Notes: generated from the letters alone by a model not told the origin. Numbered from the stretch's first letter, positions 7,715 through 16,238 are shown. The stretch is DNA of 35,780 bases from Candidatus Atribacteria bacterium (GCA_026390275.1 JAPLGF010000116.1:1-35780); one strand, 5' to 3'. Made by a program: numbers and translations.

Positions 7715-9762
7715 TCAGCGGTATTCTTTGTAAGAGCCAGAGACAATCTGATCGTTTTGGCATTTAAATTCCGCAAATTTTCTGCCGTCTTCGTACCACT
7801 TCGTCCATTTCCCTTCCCGCCGATTATCCTTATAGGGACCCTGGGATTCAATTTTTCCGTTTTGATAATACTTCGTCCATATGCCCTCCTTCCCGTTCTG
7901 CCGGTAGGATCCTTTCTGCCCCTGGGAACCATTTTCATACCAGGAGATCCACACCCCTTCTTTTTGTCCATTCAGATACTCTCCCTGGGATTTCTTTTTC
8001 CCACTGGGATACCAGGATGTTTCCATTCCCTGTCTGATTTCACTTCCATCGGGAGAGGTATAGAAGGAATACTCGACTTTTAACTTTCCGTTCGAATATT
8101 TCTCCCGAAAGATTTGGAGTTCATGCTGCTGGTTCCTGATTCCGGGAATGATCTCTATCTCCACGGTTTGATTATCAGAAAGGGGAGGTTTTGGTTCATC
8201 AATCGATATTTTCACTTTTTGCATCCCGATCATTTTCCCGTTCGCTTTATTGAATGCTTTTACACTCAATACGAACTGTCCTTTTTTGGAATACACATGA
8301 TCAACACTGGTGTCTTCGGTACTGAGTACTTTTGTTCCATCCCCAAAAATCCAGAGGAGCTTCACCCTCCATCCTTGGGCTGTAGCGGGAAGAGTCACCT
8401 GGAAGGAATATTTTTCTCCTACTCTTCCCTTTTCAATGAATGGGGGAGTCACCTGCAGGGAGATCACTTCCCCTTCTCCCTGACCACCGTTCTGGGAAGT
8501 GGGAACCGGGGTTTTGGTGGGAACCGGGGTGGGAGAGGAAGCTGGGGTTGGACTGGGAATAGAAGTCGGTTCGATCCCCACCACATTGAATGCTCCGTTC
8601 ACCCTGTTTACCGGTAACGACATTCCCTTCGCGCTGGTGAGTTCAATATTATCCAGATTGAGTGGGGATTCCCTCCCAGCAGAAATGTCTTTCATAACCA
8701 GCAGCCGAATGAGGGCTATCGTCCCATTCTCACCCGTCAAAGGATTCCCATCCGGTTCCTGGATGAGAATCCGAACTCGTCCGGGTTCCAAAATTTGCGA
8801 ACTCGCCATCCACTTGACGTTGATTTCTCCCGGGAGAATTCCGAGAAATTGCAGGACCTCGGAGTTAAAAACTAATTCCCCCTGAATACGGCTGGTTTTT
8901 TGGTATCCACTGAAAAAGACCGGGAGTTCGATCATCTCCGCGGGTTTCCCACCAAGGAAAGGAAGAGATAGAGTGGAAACGGGAGCTGGTTGGGAAGTGG
9001 TAAACGAGAAAACAAAGGTCTCAATCAGGGGATTTCCTACCCCATCAATGACGGAACGGGCAGGGAGAATAACCTGATAAACCATACCCGAGTTAAAAGG
9101 TGAATTGGTTTTGAGGGTGAGGGTTGTTTCCGTCAAGTCTTTTGTCAGTTCGATCTGATTCTGATTCACATCCAAGATGACGATCGAAGCAAATTCATCT
9201 CCGGCATGAACTGCTTCGCTGAAGTGGAGCACCACCGGAGTGTCGACCGGGATGTCATCGGATCCGGTGATGGGATCGGTGGTGGTGACGGTGGGCGGAA
9301 TGAGATCAGATGGTGTGGCACTCGGTTCGGGGGTGGGAGAAGGAATCGATTCCGGGGTGGGGGAAAAGTCAGGGAGACCACTGGTGGGAACCGGTGCGGG
9401 AGTGAATGGAATCAAAAGGGTGGGGAGTGGTTCCGGAGTCAGTTCGGGAGGAGGAGAAGAAACGGGACTCATAGATGGCGGGAAGTCCGGTAATCCCGCG
9501 GTTGCCGATGGTTCCAGGGTGGGAAGAGGAATGGGTTCAGGAGAAACGGTCGGCAAGAGGGTGGGAATTGGTTGCACGGTGATATCCGGTAAGGTATTGG
9601 ATACCGGGGAAGGAGTGGGACTGATTACCACCACACTTCCCCAGATTGGGCAGAAGATTCATCCGCCCCTACGGAAAAAACGGGGACACTGAGAAGAAAA
9701 AAAAGGAGGCATAAAGAGATACCAAGTGTTCGGCATGTACCTTTTGGAATTCGATTATTCAT
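7715..9762 (-). pseudogene. Frameshifted surface protein: Ig-like, cohesin, PKD and MORN repeats
   Basis: The true start is the ATG at 9762, eight bases after AAGGAAGG, and it encodes a clear signal peptide (I-S-L-C-L-L-F-F-L-L-S-V-P-V-F-S). That frame stops at a TAA at 9627-9625, while the main 639-codon frame opens at 9634. One frameshift within GTGTGGTGG separates them. Residues below count from 9634. Domains are a Pro/Thr-rich stalk (1-110), a bacterial Ig-like domain of SbsA/Big_5 type (about 112-214), a cohesin-like domain (about 219-352), a Pro/Thr linker (355-380), a PKD-like domain with W-I-F-G-D-G-T (393-480), and a C-terminal run of MORN_2-type repeats (505-639; W-Y-P-S-G-K, W-Y-E-N-G-S, Y-Y-Q-N-G-K, W-Y-E-D-G-R). 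This is an extracellular multi-domain protein. It could be phase-variable, a sequencing error or a pseudogene. No dockerin partner is visible here. Confidence 0.75.
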
Positions 9763-9809
9763 TCTGTGATCCTTCCTTTTGAGTATTCTTGTCACTCACT
9801 TGCCTACTG

Positions 9810-9819
9810 ATTGTATCAT
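9810..9819 (-). promoter_or_regulatory. Extended -10 promoter element of surface-protein gene
   Basis: ATGATACAAT on the minus strand lies 48 nt upstream of the ATG at 9762. The identical 10-mer precedes two other genes in promoter position (10503 and 18513), which supports it as an extended -10 (TGaTACAAT). No good -35 is visible. Confidence 0.4.
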
Positions 9820-9947
9820 ATCAATGCTTCTGAAATTTTCCCGGAATGTCTGGTGGAATTTTTTCCTACTCCTGGGGGTACAGGTAAATCGGAAAATACG
9901 GTATGATGGAGAAAAGGACCGAGAGAATATCATCGAAGGAGGAGAGT

Positions 9948-10325
9948 ATGGATTTTTTAAAGCGCTGGTATTCCCCTTTGACATCAGACATCTGGGAGTC
10001 CATCGATGGGATGGTCAAACGCGCTCTTTCCACTCAACTTTCTGCCCGGCGATGGATGGATTAGCGAGTGACCTGCTGGGATATCCTCTCAAAAAACACC
10101 TCGAAGAGAGTATCCAGGGAACAGTTCACATGAGTACCACTTTGGAAGATGCTCTCCTGGTTTCTCAGCGGGGGGGGTGACTTAAAACTCATTCTCGGCC
10201 AGGATTTTTCAGTGGGATACCACAGTCGGGACGATAAAACCGTTCATCTTTTCCTGACGGAAACGTTTACTTTCCTGATCCATAATCCTCCGGTCTATGT
10301 TCGTCTCAGTCCCAGCAACCAATAG
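9948..10325 (+). pseudogene. Decayed family 1 encapsulin shell protein
   Basis: Three pieces in different frames match the HK97-fold encapsulin of the Thermotoga maritima type as I recall it. Piece 1 (9948-10064) reads M-D-F-L-K-R-W-Y-S-P-L-T and continues to A-R-R-W-M-D before a TAG; encapsulins begin M-(E/D)-F-L-K-R. Piece 2 (about 10065-10180, another frame) has G-Y-P-L-K-K-H-L-E-E-S and L-E-D-A-L-L-V-S-Q-R-G-G. Piece 3 (10178-10325, again shifted) has D-L-K-L-I-L-G-Q-D-F-S-V-G-Y and L-F-L-T-E-T-F-T-F, then TAG. Together they cover the N-terminal arm and about the last 80 residues; roughly 140 central residues are absent. The second shift is one extra G in an eight-G run (10170-10177). A strong ribosome site (GAAGGAGGAG) precedes the ATG. 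Intact encapsulins form protein nanocompartments. No cargo gene is recognisable nearby. Confidence 0.88.
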
Positions 10326-10502
10326 GTCTTCATGACGATGAAAGGGTTTCGGGTAAATATCCTTACAAATCCGGCCATCAACCAGTTCCAGAATGCAAGT
10401 TGCTCGCAGGGCGATGTTCCGATCGGGTGTACCACGACCGTACATATTCATAACGAAAATAAAATTCAATATTCCCGCTACCCGGAACATATCAGGATGA
10501 AA

Positions 10503-10512
10503 ATGATACAAT
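10503..10512 (+). promoter_or_regulatory. Extended -10 promoter element before Cys-rich small gene
   Basis: ATGATACAAT is identical to the elements at 9810-9819 (minus) and 18513-18522. It lies about 80 nt before the ATG at 10595. The -35 region is poor. Confidence 0.4.
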
Positions 10513-10594
10513 AGGAATGAAAGTGGGAACGGAGAACAGGTAAGATGTTTCATCCAGTCCTTTTTTATGCCATATACAGAAAGGAGAGATTCAT

Positions 10595-10711
10595 ATGGCA
10601 AAAGAACCTCGGTGTGGCTGTGGGTGTGGTGGGAAGAATAAACCCAGCTCAGAAAAACCTGCTTCCGGACCTCAACCGTCCAAAAAAACAGAAACTCAGA
10701 AAGAAAAGTAA
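10595..10711 (+). CDS. Small Cys-rich protein (38 residues), unknown function
   Basis: This gene is short but well framed. AAGGAGAG lies 7-8 nt before the ATG, and the product has an unusual, non-random composition. The N-terminal knot C-G-C-G-C-G-G-K (residues 7-14) has three alternating Cys, followed by a hydrophilic Pro/Ser/Lys tail ending Q-K-E-K. Such a knot could bind a metal ion or cluster, as in small metallothionein-like proteins. This is inference from composition, and I know of no named family. It lies between the encapsulin remnant and the Rrf2 regulator on the same strand. T-rich runs follow the stop. Confidence 0.6.
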   Translation: MAKEPRCGCGCGGKNKPSSEKPASGPQPSKKTETQKEK

Positions 10712-10854
10712 GTTTTTTTGTTTCAATCGTTCCGTTCCCACTTTTCTTTTTTTTGTGCTTCTTTGCCTGATGGAATCATAGTTCCTTCCTGATGAACCCC
10801 GAACTGATGATCTGACTTCGTAAAATCACCATAAAAAATCCCGGAAAACTTCTC

Positions 10855-10896
10855 TTGACTTTATTATGGTATTATGGTATTTTAATACCATAATAA
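10855..10896 (+). promoter_or_regulatory. Promoter and palindromic operator of the rrf2-hcp unit
   Basis: TTGACT (10855-10860), 17 nt and TATTTT (10878-10883) form a promoter. Two nested dyads overlap it: 13-bp perfect arms TTATTATGGTATT/AATACCATAATAA (10861-10873, 10884-10896), and ATGGTATT-TT-AATACCAT (10874-10891). The 8-2-8 layout resembles NsrR operators. Its place over the -10 box fits autorepression by the Rrf2-type regulator directly downstream. Confidence 0.7.
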
Positions 10897-10909
10897 AGAG
10901 GTGAACACC

Positions 10910-11362
10910 TTGAAAGGTATTTTTCATATCTCGGAAGCCAGTGTACTGGCGATTCACAGCATGGTGATGATCGGTCTCCATCGTTCTACCCTGCTAACCA
11001 CGAAACAAATGGCCAAGTTGACCTCTTCATCAGAAGCTCATTTAGCGAAGGTCATGCAGAGGTTGTCCAGAACTGGTTTGGTTCTCTCCACCCGCGGCCC
11101 AAAGGGAGGTTTTAAACTGGCCCGTCCGGCGGAAACCATCACTTTGCTCGATATTTATGAAGCCATTGAAGGTCCTCTCCTGAGTGAAAGCTGCTTGATG
11201 AAAAATGGCAAGTGTCCGTTTCGTACCTGTATCTTTGGAGGAGTGTCAGAAACCATGGGCAAGATTTTTATGGACTATTTTTCTACTAAAACTGTAGCCC
11301 ATTTGCTGAAAGAAGAGGGTATGGTTAATGAATTACAGCAAGGTGATCCGCAAAATTCTTGA
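10910..11362 (+). CDS. Rrf2-family Fe-S regulator, NsrR-like
   Basis: This cytoplasmic DNA-binding repressor has about 150 residues. A winged-helix region (L-L-T-T-K-Q-M-A-K-L-T, then H-L-A-K-V-M-Q-R-L) and the wing R-G-P-K-G-G-F-K-L-A-R are typical of Rrf2. Three Cys (95, 102, 107 counted from the TTG start) in the pattern C-x6-C-x4-C fit an Fe-S cluster, as in IscR and NsrR, though the spacing is not exactly theirs. I chose the TTG at 10910 because AGAGGTG sits six bases before it; the in-frame GTG at 10901 lies inside that ribosome site. The palindromic operator upstream and hcp downstream point to a nitric-oxide or redox-responsive role, which is inferred. Confidence 0.88.
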   Translation: MKGIFHISEASVLAIHSMVMIGLHRSTLLTTKQMAKLTSSSEAHLAKVMQRLSRTGLVLSTRGPKGGFKLARPAETITLLDIYEAIEGPLLSESCLMKNGKCPFRTCIFGGVSETMGKIFMDYFSTKTVAHLLKEEGMVNELQQGDPQNS

Positions 11363-11408
11363 GAGGTACCACCAGAGTAAATAATTTAATTAAAAAAGGA
11401 GGTCAGCC

Positions 11409-13055
11409 ATGTTCTGTTATCAGTGTGAACAAACTGCAAAGGGGACCGGGTGTACAGCATTTGGAGTATGTGGAAAAGATCCGGAGACTGCTGCCCTGCA
11501 AGATTTGCTCGTTTACGCTGCCAAAGGGGTTTCCCTGTACGCCCATCGGGCGCAGAAATGGGGAGTAACGAGCCGGACCATCGATACCTTTATTCTGGAA
11601 GCATTGTTTTCCACCGTCACCAATGTGAACTTCGATCCCAAACGGCTGGAAATTCTTCTCCGAAAAGCATATGAAATGAAAGAACAGGCAAAAAAAATGT
11701 ACCTCACCACCTGCCCATCAGCCCAGGTGACATCAGAAGTCCTTTCCGGCCCGGCCGAGTGGTCACCGGCCACTACGCTAGATGAACTCATCCGGCAAGG
11801 AGAAAGCGTTTCGCTGGAGAACAACATCAGGAATTACGGAGAGGATATCGCCGGACTCCTCCACCTCATTCTCTACAGTCTCAAAGGAATGGCCGCATAC
11901 GCTGATCATGCCCAGATCCTGGGGATGGAAGATGACGCCGTGTATGCCTTTTTCCACGAAACCCTGGATTTTCTCTCCGGAAACCACTTTACCGTGAACG
12001 AACTTTTAGCTAAAGCACTGGAATGCGGTCAGGTAAACATCCGAATCATGGAACTCCTCGACCAGGCCAACACCGGGAAATATGGACATCCTGTTCCCAC
12101 TCCGGTCCTGGTTACTCCCCGGAAGGGAAAAGCCATCGTGGTTTCTGGTCACGACTTGAAAGACCTGGAGGAACTCCTCAAACAAACCGAAGGAAAGGGA
12201 ATCAACATCTATACCCATGGTGAAATGCTCCCGGCCCATGGTTATCCGGGACTCAAGAAATATTCCCACCTGGTGGGGAATTACGGTGGAGCCTGGCAAG
12301 ACCAGCAAAAAGAATTTGACACCTTTCCGGGTGCCATCATCATGACCACCAACTGTATCCAGAAACCCAAAGAAAGCTACAAAAACCGGATATTCACCAC
12401 TGGCCTGGTGGCATGGCCGGGGGTGACCCACCTTCCCAACCGAGACTTTGCCCCCGCCATCCAGGCAGCGCTCGATGCCCCCGGATTCGCCGAAGATGCA
12501 CCAGAAAAAACAATCACCGTTGGCTTCGCCCGCCAGGCGGTTCTGAATGTGGCCGGGCAGGTGGTGGATGCCGTGAAAAAAGGAGCCATTCGGCACTTCT
12601 TTCTGATCGGGGGGTGTGATGGAGCCAAACCCGGGCGAAATTATTACACCCAGTTTGCCCAGCTGGTTCCCGATGATGCCGTCATCCTCACTTTGGCCTG
12701 CGGGAAATACCGTTTCAACAAGCTCAATTTTGGAGACATCGGTGGCATTCCCCGTCTACTGGATGTCGGGCAATGCAACGATGCCTATTCCGCCGTCCAG
12801 ATTGCCCTGGCCCTGGCGAACGCCTTCGGAACCGACGTGAATCAGCTCCCTCTGACATTCATCCTCTCTTGGTACGAGCAGAAAGCGGTATGTATTCTCC
12901 TCTCCCTCCTCTCCCTGGGAATAAAAAATATACGTTTGGGACCCAGCCTCCCTGCTTTCGTTACCCCGGCGGCATACCGGGTCCTCAAGGAGAAGTTTAA
13001 TCTCATTCCCATCACCACCCCCGAAGAAGATCTGAAGGCTATCCTACAGAAATAA
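11409..13055 (+). CDS. hcp: Hybrid cluster protein (hydroxylamine reductase), class I
   Basis: This 548-residue cytoplasmic Fe-S protein reduces hydroxylamine in vitro and is linked to nitric oxide and nitrosative stress in anaerobes. The N-terminal cluster motif is Cys3-x2-Cys6-x8-Cys15-x5-Cys21, the class I pattern. The hybrid 4Fe-2S-2O cluster ligands are all present: His248, Glu272, Cys316, Cys403 (G-G-C-D-G-A-K-P-G-R), Cys431 (L-A-C-G-K-Y-R-F-N), Cys456 (V-G-Q-C-N-D), Glu490 and Lys492 (W-Y-E-Q-K). Length is normal. GGAGGT precedes the ATG by the usual distance. It follows the Rrf2 regulator by 46 nt and precedes a cupin gene by 18 nt, so one transcript under the operator at 10861 is likely. 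Confidence 0.97.
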   Translation: MFCYQCEQTAKGTGCTAFGVCGKDPETAALQDLLVYAAKGVSLYAHRAQKWGVTSRTIDTFILEALFSTVTNVNFDPKRLEILLRKAYEMKEQAKKMYLTTCPSAQVTSEVLSGPAEWSPATTLDELIRQGESVSLENNIRNYGEDIAGLLHLILYSLKGMAAYADHAQILGMEDDAVYAFFHETLDFLSGNHFTVNELLAKALECGQVNIRIMELLDQANTGKYGHPVPTPVLVTPRKGKAIVVSGHDLKDLEELLKQTEGKGINIYTHGEMLPAHGYPGLKKYSHLVGNYGGAWQDQQKEFDTFPGAIIMTTNCIQKPKESYKNRIFTTGLVAWPGVTHLPNRDFAPAIQAALDAPGFAEDAPEKTITVGFARQAVLNVAGQVVDAVKKGAIRHFFLIGGCDGAKPGRNYYTQFAQLVPDDAVILTLACGKYRFNKLNFGDIGGIPRLLDVGQCNDAYSAVQIALALANAFGTDVNQLPLTFILSWYEQKAVCILLSLLSLGIKNIRLGPSLPAFVTPAAYRVLKEKFNLIPITTPEEDLKAILQK

Positions 13056-13073
13056 GAAAAGGACGGTGATCTT

Positions 13074-13415
13074 GTGAACGTCATTGATGTAAAGAAGCTG
13101 GATTTGAATCCGAACCCCCACGGAATTCATTCTCAAAAAGTCTATGACACTGAACATGCTGAAATCATCCACCTTCTTCTGAAGCCCGGAGAAGCCCTCA
13201 AACGGCACACTACACCCGTGGATGTGGCATTCTATATCTTAGAAGGAACCGGGGTGGTGGAGATTGGTGAAGAGAAAAAAGAAGTCGGTCCCGACACGCT
13301 CATCGACAGCCCGGCCCATAGCCCCCATCGCCTCATCAACCGGAGTGATCATCCCTTCCGGGTTCTGGTGATCAAGGTTCCCCGACCAACCGAAAAAGCA
13401 CAGATGCTGGAATAA
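13074..13415 (+). CDS. Small cupin-domain protein
   Basis: This 113-residue single-domain cupin has the two conserved strands: P-G-E-A-L-K-R-H-T-T-P-V-D-V-A-F-Y-I-L-E-G with metal-binding His, and P-A-H-S-P-H-R-L-I-N with further His. It probably binds one metal ion. The substrate is not evident; small cupins serve as isomerases, dioxygenases or sensors. The start is GTG, with AAGGACGG upstream. It lies 18 nt after hcp on the same strand and is presumably co-transcribed, so a role in the same stress response is inferred. Confidence 0.85.
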   Translation: MNVIDVKKLDLNPNPHGIHSQKVYDTEHAEIIHLLLKPGEALKRHTTPVDVAFYILEGTGVVEIGEEKKEVGPDTLIDSPAHSPHRLINRSDHPFRVLVIKVPRPTEKAQMLE

Positions 13416-13455
13416 ACTATCAATACGTGGCTAAAACAGATGATGATTTATTGAA

Positions 13456-16114
13456 TCATTGATTTGTTGACCAAAAAACCCTCTCCCCCCCTGGGGGGGA
13501 GAGGGTGAAGGATGATATTCCCCCAGAGATCACCGGAATCTCGCCCCTAAGGTGAGATACCATTCCCTCATCGGCGATGAAACTGTGAAGGGTGACTTCT
13601 GCACCGAGGGAGAAGAGTGATTCAGAAGGAAAGGTATCCCTCCCCACCACTCCTCCTTCGGCGTATATTTTTCCCGAAATATCTTTTACCAGGCCCCTGC
13701 TGAGCAGGGGTTGGTTGATGGTTTGGATTGGAAAATTGTATTCAACGTGAATCTGCCCGGCAAAATTCCCAGTAAGCGCCTCCTGGGAATACCCCGCTAT
13801 ACCCCAGGCCGTTTTTCGACCTCCTAAGACAAAATCACCAGGAAGAGTGCTCATCCCCAGATTCATCTCCACCTCCCAGGAATGACTGGAATTTCCAGCC
13901 CGGATGAAATTTTTCTTCCAGGAAAAAATGACCCGTTCCACCGGTATCTTTGCCAGGTGTCCATTCTGATAGGTGAGTTGCCAGCGGTCCCCCTTCATCC
14001 AGCGATCATCACCTCCGGAAGAAACCTCTTCTACCGTGATGAAATAGCCCTCCCAATAATCGGTCTAATACTGGTCGTCCCGGAACAAATGTTCGTACCC
14101 GCCTGAAACGGTGAGATTTTCCCCTTCCGAAACCCGAACGGGGAAATGAATCTGGAAGCGTTGTTCATTCCTTCTCTCATCCCACATCATCCAGACATCG
14201 AGAGTGGGATTCATGAACTGCCCCCAGTACGAGAAGTCAGCCCGGTAGGTTCCATCAAGGAGATTTTGATAGGACAGAGCATAGGAATGAAGCCAAAGGA
14301 AGCGGAAGCCAGTAGCGAGGCAGAAGGTGTTTCAAAGGCTGATATGGTTTTTCCGAAAAAGTGATGGAAGGCGGTTCCGTCTCCGGTGGTGGTTGAATCT
14401 CTTTTTGGTTCAGCTCCACCTCCCTCCATTGTGTTCGTTCCAGAGGAATCATTCCGATGTCAAAACCGCTGGCATGGTATCCGACACACACAATTTCATT
14501 TCCGTTCAAAACCGGTTCAAAAAGTCCCAGGAGAACGTTGCTCACCTGGAATAACCGTCCGGAAGTCAATTGAAAGGCATAGAGATTGTATACCGAGGTT
14601 CGATCTGAACAAAAAAACAGATCCCGACCGTCAGACGAAAAGGAAGGAGAAAGATCAGCAAAGCGGTCGGAAGTGACAAAATGCAACGTTTTATCCTTGA
14701 GATCCAGTAGAGCGATATCGGCAAACCCATGGTGCCACCCGGATAGAGCTAAGAGAGTTCCTTCCGGATTGAGCACGCCATCCATGGGCAGGAAGTCCCG
14801 TCCAAACGTATACCATTTTTCTTCTCTACCGGAAACGGGATCCAGGACAAATATACCTTCGGGAAATGTATTCCGGCGCAGAAACAGGACGCGATCCCCC
14901 CAGAAAACCGGGCTGAAGGCGCGAGCCTGTCTGGTGATTTTTGTCTCCTTTTTTCGGGAAAAATCATATATATACAGATCACACCAGGATGAATAAAGCT
15001 CCTCAGTCACCTTCGCATAAACCAGCTTGGATCCATCCGTTGAAAAAGACGGTTTCCCAATCACCGTTCCTTTGACCACCAGCGTTTCGACCTTTTGGTC
15101 TCTCTCTAAAAGGCGAATCCCGGACAAATAGTATGGATGTTTTAAAAAGTAAACCATCCGTTTTCCATCCGGAGAAATGTTCACTCCCCGACTGTAATAC
15201 CCCCGGTTGGTGAGGTAGGTAATGGGAGTGAGTGGTCGTTTTTCAATTTCGAATTTTTGCTGCTGATATTCCTTTTTCTTTTCTTCTTTCCATCGTTCCC
15301 ATAGTTGTTGAGAACCTACCCCTAAGCTGGTTTTCAGGGCTTTCTCAAAACCATAGATAGCGAAACTTTTCCCCCGGATATGGCTGATTTCCTGAAGTTT
15401 TTCTTCACCATAAGTATCTGCAAGGTATTGACAGACACTGGACCCATACACGTAGCATCCTAATCGACCCGGCCAGGAATCGAGAAAACTGTATCCCCCC
15501 ACTAAGTATGGGGAAAGAAAACCATCTCGCAGAGCGATTTCCCGGAGATACATATCGTAGGTGGTATCATCCGTCCGTCCCCCCTCCCCAAATTTTTTCT
15601 CCCCGTACACCGCGTACCCTTCCCAAGCCCACATCGGCTGCATCACTCCCGGAAGCACCACAAACCCTAAAAGCTCTCGCCAGCGGGCGATTTCCTCGCT
15701 GGCAATCGTCGTGTGCAAAAGATGCGTGAGTTCATGGGCGATAACCAGCCGGAGCCAGCTTCGGAAACGGGTCCCCAATGAAAAATCATACGGTTCGGAA
15801 ATGACGATGCGGATTTCACCCTGCAGGGGATCGGCGGAACCATTGGGAAGATCGGTATTGTCGATGCAAACAATCACCGGCTGGTAGCCCAGTGTGGTAC
15901 GTAAAAACTGCTCCATCTCAGGGAGAATGTTCTCAGCAATAGATACTGCTTCCACGGCAACATCCCGGGATGAGTCCTGGTAAATGACCTGGAAATGCTC
16001 AGTGGTGATCTCCTTCCAATCAAGATGCGGGTTAAAACGCTGAGCAGAAATAGAGGGAATAAGAATGAAGAAAATGAGAGAGGAAAGAATTAGGACCAGA
16101 GTATTTTTCCTCAC
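13456..16114 (-). pseudogene. Broken exported gluzincin-like peptidase with beta-propeller and C-terminal barrel-like domain
   Basis: The start is GTG at 16114, seven bases after AAGGAGGG. A signal peptide (L-V-L-I-L-S-S-L-I-F-F-I-L-I-P, then I-S-A-Q) is followed by a peptidase-MA-like domain with A-H-E-L-T-H (His127, Glu128, His131) and W-E-G-Y-A as possible third ligand. WD40/TolB-like repeats follow (I-S-P-D-G-K-R-M-V-Y, S-T-D-G-S-K-L-V-Y-A, S-S-D-G-R-D-L-F-F). This frame ends at 14255. The sequence continues in another frame from about 14310, and that frame is cut by a TAG at 14067-14065 (D-D-Q-Y-stop-T-D-Y-W) before going on to 13456. The last part has alternating aromatic beta-strands like an outer-membrane barrel. 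The whole spans about 885 codons with one frameshift and one nonsense codon. Confidence 0.8.
13472..13506 (-). terminator. Rho-independent terminator with C7/G7 palindrome
   Basis: The 14-nt arms ACCCTCTCCCCCCC (13478-13491) and GGGGGGGAGAGGGT (13493-13506) are perfectly complementary. On the minus strand six T follow (13477-13472). It would terminate the broken gluzincin/propeller gene, whose frame runs into it. Confidence 0.65.
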
Positions 16115-16177
16115 ACCAGTTCCCTCCTTTTTCGATTCGTCATTAACCACCCCTAAGGGTCTAAGCCCAGATAGGTC

Positions 16178-16217
16178 TTCCCAGTCGCCCAGCTAAAAAC
16201 GGCCGGGCGACTGGGAA
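16178..16217 (-). terminator. Hairpin after transketolase, possible terminator
   Basis: TTCCCAGTCGCCC (16178-16190) and GGGCGACTGGGAA (16205-16217) form a 13-bp perfect stem with a 14-nt loop, about 20 nt after the tkt stop. No T-run follows on either strand. It is either a U-less terminator or an mRNA 3'-end stabiliser before the gene at 16114. Confidence 0.5.
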
Positions 16218-16238
16218 CAAAAAAGGTTAAGTAATAAT

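Noticed and set aside
8461..9634. CRISPR-like array suggested by recurring GTGGGAACCGGGG-type units
   Set aside because: The units are irregular in spacing and are simply Pro/Thr-Pro codon repeats of the surface-protein linkers.
9206..9692. Gly/Arg-rich plus-strand open frames opposite the surface-protein stalk
   Set aside because: They are the complement of the Pro/Thr-rich repeat coding and have no ribosome site or family motif.
9779..10180. 133-codon open frame as a gene of its own
   Set aside because: Only its last part is protein-like, and that part is a fragment of encapsulin in a shifted frame. The first two thirds are non-coding leader and out-of-frame sequence.
10209..10601. 130-codon minus-strand frame and a 60-codon plus-strand frame at 10332
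   Set aside because: There is no ribosome site, no recognisable motif and no coding pattern. The minus frame runs across the encapsulin remnant and the start of the Cys-rich gene.
2429..14067. Stop-codon reassignment to explain TAA in livK and TAG in the gluzincin gene
   Set aside because: Both codons, and TGA, end intact genes in this window normally, and other lesions are frameshifts and deletions that recoding cannot explain.
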